The notes under the pieces are model-generated. The model worked only from the letters and a program-made list of their open reading frames with translations, had not been told where the DNA came from and searched no databases. A program made the translations under genes and the position numbers. Shown piece after piece: positions 33,121 through 45,100 of a stretch of DNA of 64,000 nt (position 1 is its first letter; the number at the start of each line of letters is the position of its first letter). Source of the stretch: Bathynomus jamesi. Lineage: Eukaryota > Arthropoda > Malacostraca > Isopoda > Cirolanidae. The stretch is taken from assembly GCA_023014485.1 (NCBI GenBank), contig JAJOZX010001865.1, forward strand, positions 175,001 to 239,000. The letters run 5' to 3'.

Positions 33121-33124
<4 letters not shown>

Positions 33125-33162
<38 letters not shown>

Positions 33163-33212
33163 GGAGATAGAGTAGATGATCATGCTGTCGTAAGGCCCAC
33201 AAAAAAATTGAA

Positions 33213-33243
<31 letters not shown>
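33125..33243. repeat. (TA)n and (CA)n microsatellites
   Basis: TA run 33125-33159 at the array edge and CA run 33215-33243. Confidence 0.93.
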
Positions 33244-33246
<3 letters not shown>

Positions 33247-33956
33247 CGTATATAAACAGATGTATGTAAAGAAGAATTGTTCTATTGAGCATCCACCTAT
33301 TAGTACTAAATCTTTCTCTATATGGTGTACATATTTTCGTTATTGAGAATTATTATTACTACTACTATTATTACTATTATATTTAAAAAATAAAATAAAA
33401 TAAATAAATACACCATTCATCACCAAGGTTCACAACCCATGCCCGTTACTTCTCTTCGGCATGTGATGCTTCTTATCATTATTAAGAATTATTATTACTA
33501 CTATCATTATTATGATTACTATTATATTTAAAAATAAAATATATATATATATATATATATGTTAGTGCATAGGAACGTTTCTTTTATATGTATGTATATG
33601 AACCCGAAAAGGTAGCCTAACCGGGCGCACAGATCCACAAAATAAAAAATAAAATAAAATAAATATATAGCTTCCTTCCTTCCACTTACCTATCTATCAA
33701 TCTATCTATAAGAATAGTTGCTAGATTGCGCTATTTAATTAATTTGTATATAATTAATGGCGAAGCGATGTTCTCCGTATAATGAAGTTCTTGACACTCC
33801 AATCGGCTTAGAATGCAGATATATATATTAGTAACTTTGTGAAGCCGATAATTTTGGCGTAGAATAATTAAATCAAATAATATGCTGGCCCCACAAATTT
33901 TTTTTTTTAAATTATGTATTTTCGTGAACCCATGAGAGAAATTTAAATTTCTTGCG
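33244..33956. other. Non-coding Polinton copy 2 subterminal DNA
   Basis: Contains two diverged copies of an AATTATTATTACTACTA...AAAATAAAAT segment (about 33346-33400 and 33484-33540). It also holds GTTGCTAGATTGCGCTATTT (33717), matching the GTTGCCAGATTGCGCTATTT word in the copy 1 subterminal region. No gene. Confidence 0.55.
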
Positions 33957-34130
33957 TGTGTTTCGGGATAAGAATAAGCCTTCTATTTTCAGCATCTTTA
34001 TTAAATGATAAAGCTATAATAAATGTTGTATAATTTAATATATAATAGTGTTTACTGTATACATCACATTTTCAATGTTTCTCACAGATATAGGCGTGAC
34101 ATTGTTATCAATTTTTTTATACATTATGTA
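33957..34130. repeat. Direct repeat, left copy (about 165 bp)
   Basis: From GTGTGTTTCGGGATAAGAATAAGC to ATAGG.GTGACA this is nearly repeated at 38492-38645 in the same orientation, 4.5 kb away. Non-coding. Confidence 0.8.
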
Positions 34131-34202
34131 TATCCAGATTAATTCTTCCAGCTGCATTCGTGCAGGGGAGGGGCATTCCCATTCATCAGACTGATATTCT
34201 GA

Positions 34203-34237
<35 letters not shown>

Positions 34238-35124
34238 TTTTTTTCTCCAATTATCACTGTAAATTGAAATATTAAAAGCTCATACGGCTATATATATAAT
34301 CTCTTAATATGTACATCCATAAAGTTAATCGCTATTCAAGTTTTTCAAAATATATTTCTAAATTTTTTTCTCAATAACCTATGTGAAACATGTTTTATAT
34401 CTCTTTCTCTCTCTCTCTCTCTCTCTCTCGCGCTCTCTCTCTCTCCCTCTCTCTCCGAAATATCTCATCACTTATATAGTAATTTTTGGACGCTGATTCT
34501 GAAAATAATGTACATCTCTCATCATCACGTGCAGATTTTTTCACAAAATGTCATATTTCATATTAAATATGTAAGTAATTTTCATTAAATTTTGATTTAA
34601 AACTACTGCCTATAAATGCCTATAAATGACTGGTTTCGCCAAGATATCAAAGAAATGTAGAAGAGATATCAGGGAAGGTGTGACGGGTTACTCCAGCACT
34701 GTTACATAAAAGAAAAAGAACAGCGCCTACATTCGAGTCTGGAAAGCATAGCTCTCACAAGAAAACTCCGGACAAATAAAGGTGAAAATGTAATCGACAT
34801 TAATAGCCTTCTTTCTTTTTAAAGTTGTTTGCATTTGTAATTAGTATAACAAAGCGAATTAGGTACCTAATATAAAATTAAATAAATAATATTTATCTAT
34901 GTTGCTGTTTTTTCCCTTCCAGTTTGCAGAAAATCCTTACGTGATAGAAAAAAATAGACACCTTATTCGAAATCAGCGTAGCTGAACTATATAAATCAGT
35001 TATTAGTAAGATATGAACTCTTAAAAGGTTCTTATTAGCAGGCATTTATATAATAATAATTCAAATTTAAAGAGATAAAAATTTATCTGAATTTATTAAT
35101 ATTTTTATTAAGAGTTATTCTTGC

Positions 35125-35171
<47 letters not shown>

Positions 35172-35185
35172 TATATACACACATA
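34131..35185. other. Non-coding stretch with (TA)n and (CT)n runs
   Basis: Microsatellites at 34203-34225 (TA), 34404-34455 (CT) and 35126-35166 (TA). Nothing else recognised. Confidence 0.6.
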
Positions 35186-35868
35186 TGGGATTGAACTCAG
35201 AATGGTCCCCTTAGGTTTTTTCATGATACACACAGACCGAGCATGAAACAAGGAACTCTTCTGAGAAAATTAAATCCACTATAGTCCGAATAAGTAATGG
35301 TAAATGACAAACACTATAGTTTCGTGGGCAACGGGTCACTCGCAAAGAAGCCCCAAAATATAGCTTCCCTCACCAGCTATCTGCAAAGCAGATAGGATCA
35401 ATCTTTGGGACAGGGTCTCGGGGTTTCAGCTACACCTAGCCTACTATATCCAGGAACTCAATATAAGCAAATGACTCGTTGCATTCGCGTGGGACTGAAT
35501 ACATCAAAGAAAAAGGGTAACTATTGTATTTTTAGCCAAAGACCAAAACTTAAACCTCAACTGACAAAATTGAGCGTTCACTTTTCAAGGCACATAACAT
35601 GTCCGTTTCATGATGGGATTCAACTCAGAATGGTCCCATGAGGTTTTTTCATGATACACACAGACCGTGCATGGAACAAAGAACTCTTCTGGGAAAATTA
35701 AATCCACTAGAGTCAGTCTGAATAAGTAAAGGTAAATGAGAAACACTATAGTTTGTTAACATCATGAAAAAGAAAAACTATAGGTCATTTACCATTACTT
35801 ATTCGGACTATAGTGGGTTTAATTTTCCCAGAAGAGTTCCTTGTTCCATGCACGGTCTGTGTGTATTA
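35186..35868. repeat. Three-copy repeat, two direct and one inverted
   Basis: A unit of about 140 bp (GATTGAACTCAGAATGGTCC...AACACTATAGTTT) at 35189-35325 recurs directly at 35612-35752 and inverted at about 35775-35868. The spacer 35326-35611 is unique here. The inverted copy can form a hairpin with its direct neighbour. No coding signal. Confidence 0.8.
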
Positions 35869-35873
35869 TATAT

Positions 35874-36490
35874 ATAGGGTGACTCAGCAAAGAGTACATT
35901 AAATTGGAGGATGAAATCCTTGGATAATTCTAAACCACAATGTCTCTATGGTAAAATGTCAGATACTGCACAGTTTCCATGTTACAATACATTTAAGATG
36001 TATTAATGAGAGTGAATATGGAGTGAAACCCCCGTAGGTTTTTGTAATAATTTATTAATTTATTCACAGATCTCTACAGTGTGACCCCTCTTTGTTACAA
36101 CCGAAAGGAAATGTTCAAAGTTGCCCCCTTTTGCCTAAATGCAGGCCTGTACACGTCGTACCATTGAATGTCTGACGCGTTCCAGAATGCCTGGACTGTT
36201 TAATTTGCTCGCACCTGTCACGAACTCGTGGCCATAATTCCTCTCTTGTTTGAACCTCTGTATCATACACCAACGTCTTTAAATGGCCCCAAAGGTAGAA
36301 ATCCAAAGGGTTAAGATCTGGTGAGCGGGGTGGCCAGGGAACGGGGCCACCACGCCCTATCTACCTGTTGGGCTAAACAGTATCCAGATATTCCCTTGAT
36401 GCTCGGGCAAAATGTTCTCTTCTGGAACACGTCAGACATTCAATGGTACGACGTGTACAGGCCTGCATGGAGGAAGAAGGGGGCAGTTGT
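35874..36490 (-). mobile_element. Fragment of a Tc1/mariner element
   Basis: The left edge GGGTGACTCAGCAAAGAGTA looks like a mariner end. The only coding trace is the block with the third catalytic Asp: SPDLNPLDFYLWGHLK then TREELWPRVRDRCEQI (36115-36345, minus). A 60-bp stretch (36124-36187) is repeated inverted at 36425-36483, so the fragment has been rearranged. The other end is not identifiable. Confidence 0.7.
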
Positions 36491-36567
36491 TTGCGAAAAT
36501 TTTATAATCAAATTGTAATTGAGTGATAAGTAAACGAATTTTTATAATTATTTTAAAGGGATACAGC

Positions 36568-36569
<2 letters not shown>

Positions 36570-36610
<41 letters not shown>
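36570..36610. repeat. (TA)n microsatellite
   Basis: TA run between two mariner copies. Between it and the next run (36611-36888) no gene is visible. Confidence 0.93.
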
Positions 36611-36612
<2 letters not shown>

Positions 36613-36887
36613 CACAGCTGCTATAACAATGGACCACAGAAAAATTTCGAACAAATTCAATTACAAGAATCTACTGAATTCTGCTGGTTAAGTATTGTGT
36701 AAGTTATACGAGCATTGTAGATTACAAAAAGTTATTGTCGTTTAAATAATAAAGGCGTCTTTGACAATGAATCCATCAGGCACAAATCGAGGCCAGATGA
36801 CGGCTGGCGGCGCGTAGTAAACCCATCTGATCATCCTTCCGCACACTAAAGAAAGTGGTTAGCAGATAAATGGGTACCATGGGTATA

Positions 36888-36944
<57 letters not shown>

Positions 36945-36947
<3 letters not shown>

Positions 36948-38206
36948 TCCCATAAGTAGTGTCGTTTTTTAGATCGGAATTGAAGGACAAAAAAACTCAA
37001 CTGGAAATTTTTAATCTAGTATATATTTTTCATTGGAATCAATGACACTCTGCCAACGTCCTACAAGCTTTTCAATGCCATGTTTATAAAATTCAGGCGG
37101 TTTTGAGGCAAAAAACGTACAACGACTGGTGTGCAGGTCATCTAAAGAAGTATACTGTTTCTCGTCAAGATAGTTTTGCAGACTCCTGAAGATGGAAATC
37201 TGAAGGCGCAAGGTCTGGAGAATATGCAGGATGTGGAAGTTTTTCCCACCCAAGCTCGTCAATTTTTGAAGAAGTGATCCGAGCGGTATGAGGACGTGCC
37301 TTGTCGTGGTGGAACACGATTCCTTTCCGATTAACCAAAGAAGGTCTCTTTTCTTTTAGTGCAGTGTTCAATCGATCCAGTTGTTGACAGTAGACTTCAG
37401 CGGTGATTGTTTGGTTGTGTGGTAAGGTTCCAAAGTGCATGACACCACCTTTATCCCATCAAACACGAAGCAACACCTTCCGAGGGTGAAGATTTGGTTT
37501 TGGCTGTGGTGTCGCTGGTTCTCCGGCACAAACCCACTGTCGACGTCGCTTAGCATTCTGGTACAGTATCCACTTTTCATCACTAGTCACTAAACGGTGC
37601 AAAAACGGATCTTGGAGTTCACGGGAATGAAGAGCTGTGCTAATATTTACCCGCACCCTCAGATTGTCGACCGACAATTCATGTGGCACCCATTTTCCTA
37701 ATTTAGGCACTTTCCCGAGTTGTTGCAAATGTCGATGGATGGTGGACGGGGATGAATTGAGTTTCTGGGCCAATTCTTCGACAGTTGTTGAACAGTCTTC
37801 TTGAAGTTCGGCTAACAGCAGGTCATCATCAAACTCAGCAGGGCGTCCAGAGCTTGCTGCATCTGTCAAACAGCAGTCACCATTCCTAAACTTTTGAAAC
37901 CATCTTTGACATTTCCTCACATGCAGAATATCGTTGCCATAAACGTCCTGAATGTTTCGCGTTGCTTCAGTAGCACTATTCCCTTTTTTGAACTCGTAGA
38001 GCCTGATATGCTCTTCTGATACCGCCATGTTTATGAGGGGTTCACATAAAGCAAAACACACGTTTTTACTGGTCAAGGTCTGTAAAGTATGCAGCGAAAC
38101 ACGATAGATCTCCTCTTAGATATAACCTTCGGAAAATTTATGCTTAAACCGAGTAGGACTAGTTTAAAGTTAATCTATCGTAAAAAACATTACTTATGGG
38201 ATGACC
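36945..38206 (-). mobile_element. Mariner element, near full length (1.26 kb)
   Basis: Ends share TCATCCCATAAGTA as inverted repeats, next to TA. A long (TA)n run (36889-36944) abuts the left end. The minus-strand transposase covers almost the whole element. Confidence 0.9.
37011..38028 (-). pseudogene. Mariner transposase, DD34D type, two inactivating lesions
   Basis: Starts ATG at 38026-38028 (MAVSEEHIRLYEFKKG), with the typical mariner N-terminal HTH pair (KCQRWFQKFRNGD, GRPAEFDDDLL). Catalytic blocks: LVTSDEKWIL (first Asp; Ser replaces the usual Gly), FHHDKARPHTA (second Asp; Lys for the usual Asn) and YSPDLAPSDFH (third Asp). A Trp codon is TGA just after KVLLRV (near 37457), and a frameshift follows SDFHL (near 37190). 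About 338 residues, normal for the family. Confidence 0.9.
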
Positions 38207-38491
38207 TGATATATAAGATTGATTATAACTGAAACGGGATTTAAATATTCATAATTCAGAGCTCGGGAAACTTTCTTCAGGAAAATAATTTTGTCTACAT
38301 CCATCCCTTTTTTCTTTAAGGACGCGATCGGAGCCGGAGCGTGTTATAGAATTTTTTTCGCAATAGCTCTGAAGAAACCCAAATAGCCGACGAGGATTTG
38401 AGCATGGGAGGGGGTTGAAGTTTTACTGGACACTCGATCCAACGAATGCCAGGTCGTCGAAGAAGTAATGTAATTCTTTTTCTTTTTCTTA

Positions 38492-38645
38492 TGTGTGTTT
38501 CGGGATAAGAATAAGCTTTGTATTTTCAGCATTTTATTAAGTGATAAAGCTATGAGGAATGTTTATAAATTAATACATAATAGCCTTTACTGTATACATC
38601 ACATTTTCCATTCTTCTCACACATATAGGAGTGACACTGGTATAA
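38492..38645. repeat. Direct repeat, right copy
   Basis: Partner of 33957-34130. Confidence 0.8.
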
Positions 38646-38819
38646 TTTTTGAATCTTTTAAACTATTTCCCCTCCAACATACGCTTTTCAACAATCACCA
38701 CCGCATTGTTGATCTTTTCAACTATATCCCCCCAAAAGTTTAAACTCTGCAAATTAACCAAAATAAGATAAGAAAACAATAACAACAAATTTATTATTTA
38801 TTGCAAACATATAATAAAT

Positions 38820-39075
38820 AGAGAACCGTTATTTACATAGGATAAAATTTGAATGCCCAGTGAGGTCAACTGTACGCCCTTGACGATTGGTTAGGTTTAG
38901 TTAAAACTAACGAAAATATCACGACTAAACCTAATCAATCGTCAAGGGCGTACAGTTGACCTAATCTGGCATTCAATGAACCTAACCGGGTATTCAGTTA
39001 ACCTAACCGAGCATTCAGTTAACCTAATCTGGCATTCAGTTGACCTAACCGGGCATTAAATTAACCTAACTGGGC

Positions 39076-39115
<40 letters not shown>

Positions 39116-39310
39116 CAAAAACTACGGTAAAATTATTGAATGCCCGGTTAGGTTAATTGAATGCCCGGTTAGGTCAACTGTACGCCCTTGACGTTTCGTT
39201 AGGTTAACTAACGAAAATATCACGACTAAACTTAACCAATCGTCAAGGGCGTACAGTTTACCTAACCGGGCATTCAAATTTTATCCTATGTAAATAATGG
39301 TTCTCTATAA
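38820..39310. mobile_element. Foldback element with TAACC-rich arms
   Basis: The outer arm AGAGAACCGTTATTTACATA... at 38820 is repeated inverted ending at 39307. Inside are two copies of the hairpin CGCCCTTGACG(A)TTGGTTAGG...CGTCAAGGGCG (38877-38952, 39180-39253). A string of diverged 23-bp units ((A)CCTAACCGGGCATTCAGTTA) runs at 38955-39075. A (TA)n run at 39078-39111 sits at the centre of symmetry. Confidence 0.85.
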
Positions 39311-39383
39311 ACCGGAAATATGATAGAATATTATAGAATTTTCAAGATATGTATCTTACATGTTGCATAGTATTTAAGCTTCA

Positions 39384-40440
39384 TTATTCATCAGCTTTTA
39401 TATAGGTGTTGAAGCTTTCTGGGTAACCTAGCCATTTCACCAGGTACATTTTTCTCTTTCTGAAACCTTTGCTGGCTAAAATTTTTAAACTTTTAAACAC
39501 ATTTTTTCCTAAATTAAATGTCACTTTCTGCAGCTCCTCGCCGTAAAAGCTTCCTGCAATTTCTTCACCATTCAAATCTTCAACGTAATACAGTATTATC
39601 TAATCTTTAGGTCTCATTGCCCTAACTTTAAAAATCTCACGTGTCCAACCTTGCTCAAATCCCTTCGCGAATTTATTACCCGAACGCGACAGCCTTACAT
39701 AATCATTGATTTTGAAACGCGCAGAGTGTGGTGTCACTCTACGAGTGTCTTCTCACCTCACGTTCTGTGTGCGTACCTCTTTCTAAAATTTCGTTAAGTG
39801 TTGTACCAATCGCACGGTGGTGTGAACGGTTGTAGGATGAGGCCAGTGAATCCAGAATGTCTATATATCTGTATGTGTTTTTATGTGTGAAATGGCGATG
39901 CATGCGTTCCTTCATGGTACGTTGAACTCTTTCAGCTAAAGAGGCCTTATGTATAAAATTGCTCGTGTAGTAACTGATATTAAACTCTGTTAACATGCTC
40001 TGAAAAGCTCGGCCTATAAATTCTTTCCCCATGTCCGTATAAAAATAGCCAGGAATCGTGGTTTTTTCAATATCACCGTTTTGGTGGCTTTAGCAACTGT
40101 TTCAGGCGATTTATTTTTCTGGGGAATTAACACAAATATCTAGAGAATACATCTATTATGAAAAGGATGTAGCGGTAACCGCCATTATACACTGAATAGC
40201 TCTACATGTCTGTTAAATCCCCTGCCAAATGGAATCAATCGAGGCTGCAGCTGTCTTGGCTGTTTTAAACCTTTTTCTCACCTGCTTATGAAGTGTATAA
40301 GAATCCTACTCCAGCAAAAACCTCTCAACATCTTTTTTCCCTACTCCCTCATTATAAACGCCGATGTACAGTATATCAACGCCGCCAGAGGAGGCTGGGT
40401 TAGAAATGTCATAATAACGTTTTCTTAATACGTTAGCCAT
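39384..40440 (-). pseudogene. INT: Polinton integrase, copy 2
   Basis: Start ATG at 40438-40440, overlapping the preceding ORF as in copy 1. The catalytic core (39739-40100) keeps D in TDMGKEF and E in KASLAERVQ. The region of the first Asp (QAGDLTDM-like, near 40205) is frameshifted. The chromodomain (39384-39480) reads LKILASKGFRKRKMYLVKW. Similarity to copy 1 ends at the ATG of the next gene (about 39362). Confidence 0.9.
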
Positions 40441-41110
40441 TTACGTATTTTAGAGGCGCTATGGTAGGGTTTGTCGGCACTGATTGGACTCTTCTTCTTC
40501 CTCTTCAGAGATGCTACCGATGGGGGCGAAGGCGTGTTCTGATCTGTTGTGGGACACGCGTGGCTTCTCCCAGGTCTTTTAACCTGTTCAAATTTATTTG
40601 CTGTAGGCATGCTTCGATATGTTTCCATCCTACTGGTGAGGGCCTATCCCACTTTCTCACCAGGTTATGGACGATGTCAACGATATTCGAGTCATGCACC
40701 TTTGTTTCTACATAGATTATAAAGAAAAGCCTTTACTCCTCAATATATGTGGGAGACTACTTTTTAATACATGTTCGATATGTTGTGGGTCACACCGTTG
40801 TTCTTTGACTAGTCGTCTCTAGCTTCGACCCTAGGTCTTATGCCTCAATGCTCTGCGTCGTCTGCGCTGTGCCTAATAACTACGGGGACCTCTGACGGAT
40901 TCTATTAATTTTCGTACTCATGAAGAAATTTCTGCAGAGCTTCTTGGTATAAGAATCTTTTCTCGTCAGGAGACTTTTCACTGTTTAATAGGTCTAACAA
41001 TTCGCCTTCCACTCTTTTAAGACTGCTTTTACGGGGTTCTAGAACGGTATCTAGACTCTTTGAGCTTTGTAGTGAAGCATACACCTCGTGTGGAATGACG
41101 ACTACTTTAT
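40434..41110 (-). pseudogene. Conserved Polinton protein of unknown function, copy 2
   Basis: Counterpart of 14602-15342. The core SNIVDIVHNLVRKWDRPSP lies at 40514-40699 and the basic tail KRKKKSP at the C-terminus. The start ATG has become ATA. The N-terminal LLNSEKSPDEKR region is open in one frame here, where copy 1 has lost a base. More decayed in the middle than copy 1. Confidence 0.7.
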
Positions 41111-41423
41111 TATATTAAACTAGTCAGTAAAGGCCCAAAACTGAAAATAAGATGGGGAGGAATGAACCCCCTCTTTGTACAATAATTTGTTTTTTCTTCC
41201 CCACAATTTGACTTTTAAGAGCTAGTGTGCGTATTATGTTCTTGTAACGGCGTAGGCGAGCTTTCTGAGGGGGGTTTACATTACATTTTATAACGTTCAG
41301 ACAGATTTCACAGATGCATTTTGAAAAGTCGGAGTCAGTATTTTTAACAAACAGCTGGTGCAGTGCCGGGGGCAGTCGATGACAGATTTTTAGTAGTTAC
41401 GGTATTTCTTTAGCCTCTGTCAT
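41110..41423 (-). pseudogene. pX-like basic protein, copy 2
   Basis: ATG at 41421-41423 overlaps the ATPase stop as ATGA, exactly as in copy 1. Cys pairs, the Arg/Lys-rich centre and the hydrophobic tail F-L-P-I-L-F-S-V-L-G are recognisable across frameshifts. Confidence 0.6.
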
Positions 41424-42035
41424 TCTGGAATATATACCGTTTCAAATTCGTTTGGGAATATATTCGTTCTTAGAAACGCCCTAAACGTGTTTCGCGGGTG
41501 AAGGTCGCGAAACACGTTGACTTGTAGCTTCTTCATAAACTTCCAAAACTCCTCACGCTGATTCGGGAACATTTGATTGACTAGTATCCCAATTTGTGAC
41601 ACATCTCTATGTTGTGCGAATAAGACTAGATATTGTGTATTTAGTGACACATCGCGCATGTATCTATTTTTGAAAAATAGATTCTGATTGAAGAAGAATA
41701 CGCTTATGTTAAGATGGTGGGAGAACACTGTAAATGTCTCAGCAAACGTTTTATCCATTTCTAACATGATATCGTCAGTTGCAACGACTATGTTCATTTC
41801 TCTTTAACGAATTAACATCATATACACCTTTGTGGAACAAAATATCATCTTGGTACTCGTTGAACACTGACGGTATGTCGAATAGCACCATATTACTTTA
41901 TGCACAAATTTTCAGAACATCTCCCCCTTATCTTTAATGATTTTAAGCATAAACACAGTTTTATCACATCCTGTAGGGCCAGGATATGATACATGTGGAT
42001 GGGCTCGTGATCCTGAATTTTTCTACAGAATCCAT
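41420..42035 (-). pseudogene. ATP: Polinton packaging ATPase, copy 2
   Basis: Keeps the ATG at 42033-42035 that copy 1 has lost. The Walker A loop carries a 1-base insertion, and the codon for the Gly before Lys-Thr is now Asp (about 41970-41990). Downstream, 41420-41797 is open and holds DDIMLEMDKTF, FFFNQNLFFK and the YIPE C-terminus. The two copies are broken at different sites. Confidence 0.87.
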
Positions 42036-42141
42036 CTCTAACACGTCACACTCCCAAGTGGAACATTTACAAAATATAATAAAATTTTAAGTGATGCTCC
42101 TTATATTCTACAGCCTTGTTTTCCTCTTCTTCCTCAGAATC
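42036..42141. promoter_or_regulatory. Divergent promoter region, copy 2
   Basis: 106 bases between the ATPase and PolB starts. It keeps AATATAAGGAGCATCACTT and TTATATTTTGTAAATGTTCC seen in copy 1 (13547-13642). Confidence 0.5.
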
Positions 42142-45100
42142 GTGAATGACGATGAGGATGAAGCGATGCGCCAGCAACATGTCCTCATCATCGATATTGC
42201 AGACGATACCGAGGACAGTGTCATTGGGGCTACAGACTCCAACCCTGCTAGCGAACCTACAGCAACGCCAACTGTAGCACCCTCCCCCCTCCGCAAAAAT
42301 TTGAGGAGAAAGCGGGGGCATGATGAAGTTGATGATTCGCCTTCCACATCAGGTATAAAGCGTGCCAGGAGTGCTCCGGTTGTTAGAACCCAGTAATAGA
42401 ACCCCAGCCATCTACGTCTTACGACCGTCCCCCCACATTAGCTCCTTCTACAAATAAAAATGTGCCCCCTTATTCCTGTTGAATTCCGATCGTACCCTCC
42501 ACAGTAACAGAATCTCGTTCTGTGAGAGTAGCATAACATTCGAGCTGGTGCGCATACCGCCACCCCCATCCCTACCCTCACTAGAAACCGGTACGTAGTG
42601 AGGGTAGATCCGCGAACCATGTATAGCAACGGTGTTGAACAGGGACTACGGCGCCTAGTTCAACGTATTATGGAGTTTGCCCTTCAGAACAGCGACGGAC
42701 GTGAAGTGAGGACGAGGCTGTCCTTCGGGTTCGCGTCAGATGACGAGGATGTAGATGTTTTTGGGTATTAATACCATACAGGCGTTTGGCCGCTGTAGAT
42801 ATAGAATATATTATGGGCCGTATAATGCAGGAGGACTCTCAAAGTAGTACAAACTTCAACATGGACAACTTCCCGATATATATTGACAGGGTATTCCGTG
42901 TTGCGGGACATACGGCCACACCTTATACTCTAAACATCAATTCTTAGGCTGTTTACAGAAGGCATATAAACACCGAGAGTGGTTGCGGCTTTATAGAAGT
43001 AGTCTTAGCTCATATGTTTACTGTACTAAATGCGCAGACCCCAAAAATTTGGTTGCCTACGGTTGTGCAGCGTGCCCTTAAATTGGCAGCAGATTGCAAG
43101 AACGCGTTTGACTGTAATACGGTTCTTGAAGAGCTGAGAAGGGTAGAGCAGGAAATGAATGTTCGTATAGTTGTATTTGGAATGGATGATAGTCGTAGGA
43201 CTGTGTATGTTTTTAAAAGTAGTGTGAGAGACCGTACAAGGCCCCTACTTATTTTAGGACTGTCAGGAACAACGTATCTCTCCATCCGCAATATAAGGGA
43301 CTTTTACGTGCTATGATAAAAGTCGAAAATATGGAAGGCATCATGATTTGTGTAAGAGATATCTCGAGTTTGTGGATGATATAGTGAAACTATTGTAAGG
43401 ATTGGCACATGGTATGTTAACAGTGTAAAAGCTTCAAATGTGAAAGTCCTGTAGTTGAAGCTAAGAAGAGGGACTGTAATGTGTGTAGATGTACATTTTT
43501 CAGTAATAACTGTTTTGAGCTCCATAGGTCAATTCGCACTAGCAGGAAAATGAGAATCTGTGAATGTGGTATGTTTCATATGATGGATAACTAGGGGAAT
43601 TTCACGCATAAATGTGATGAAATTCACTGTTCTACATGCCACGAGAAATATAAGGCAGATGGTATAAAGCATGTATGTTATATGAAAGATGCTAAGCCTA
43701 AAAATAAACCTTGTATAACTGTATACTACGTTATATAGAAACATATACGGATGCTAAAACCAAAGAGGTTATCCCACATCTACTTGTAAGCCAGACTATC
43801 TGCGATGAGTGTATGGCGGTCGAGTGTGATGATTGTCATAAATTTGGTAAACGAACAAACGCTTTTAAAACGATCGCGCACGATAACCCCGTGAAACTCT
43901 TTGTGTCCTATATTGTCAAAAAATAACTATATTCTTGCCCATAACGGCGCAAAATTTGGCACACAATTCTTTATAGTAAACTGCTTGAACACGAATCATC
44001 GGAGATATTTACAGGCGATCCCTTGAAGAGAGGAAACAAACTTATACAGATGCAAATAAGAGGTAATGTTCAGTTTAAAAATATTTTATTATTCACACTT
44101 TGTAAATTAGCCAAGCTACCGAAGGTGATTCGTGTAGCCACCGAAGTTTCAAAATGGTATTTCCCTTACACCTTCCTCACTAGCGACACTTTAAATTACG
44201 TAGGCCTGCCTCCCCCGAACATTACTATACCTATGCCAACATGAGTGATAGTGAGCGTGAAGATTTCGACCACTACTGCAACAGTTTTAATGAAGATATT
44301 CCTTACAATATAGCGGATGAATGTGTGTTATTGCGTGAGTAATGCTTAGAGTATGTTTCCAGTCCTTTAGAGGGCTGTACATAGAACGGTTCAATTGCGA
44401 TCCGCTACAAGTCGCAACCACAATCGCCTCATTGTTATCACGGTGTTCAAGAACAATTTCATGCCTAAAGACACACTATCCGTCATTCACAGAAACAACC
44501 CTTGCAGTTATGGGCATAAGACTATTTACTGGCTCATACACCTACAGTAACAGTCCGGTGTATACATAAAACATGCCCGCAACACGGGGGAAGTCCCCAT
44601 CAAGGTCAATGGTCGTGTTTTTTGGGTGGATGGTCTAAGCGAAGACCGTGTCACTGGTGAGAAGACTGCGTACTCCTTTAACGGGTGCTGGTGGCATGGA
44701 TGCCCACGTCCTGAGTGTGGAATCGTAGGAGATATCCATGGTAGATGTCCAGCCAAAAGTCTTGCATGGATCCGCACCCGCGATCAGCTTATAGGTTCCC
44801 AGTTCACTCACAAGGTCTTGCGGGTGCATGAATATGATGCACGGATGGAAACAGATGGGCAATATCGCGAAGAAATAAACACCATCAAATGTTCAATGGT
44901 GTTGGATCCTCTCAGATGTGGCATTAGGGCATATCATACTCTGGGTTCAGGGTTGAAATTTTGGAAAAACAAAGTGGCTAATATGTATTCCTATGTAAAA
45001 ATTAATTCTAAGATAGTTTTATTATTTGCAACTTTTCCAAAAACTCATTTTCATGGTCAAAATCGCGATTTTCTGATTTGAAGGCGGCCTAACGCAGCCT

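Larger units (their letters stand above)
30992..33124 (-). repeat. Tandem array of tRNA-like pol III units (7 head-to-tail, then inverted)
   Basis: Unit anchors (CGCGCAAG) at 31003, 31272, 31540, 31808, 32074, 32343 and 32612 give a period of 266-269 bp. At about 32774 orientation flips: one full unit plus a partial unit follow on the plus strand to 33124. Each unit has a tRNA-like head with matching A box (TGGTGTAGTGG) and B box (GGTTCGATTCC), then about 190 bp of unrelated body. Units 2-4 and 5-7 form two copies of a three-unit higher-order repeat of about 803 bp. The array lies between the terminal repeat and the body of Polinton copy 2, with TA runs at both edges. Confidence 0.93.

Noticed and set aside
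30992..33124. CRISPR-like array (regular repeats)
   Set aside because: Whole units of about 267 bp repeat with no short-repeat/unique-spacer pattern. They contain pol III boxes and lie in animal DNA.
34731..34860. Possible host exon near the CT-rich tract
   Set aside because: Short open stretches only, with no splice-flanked conserved protein block I can recognise.
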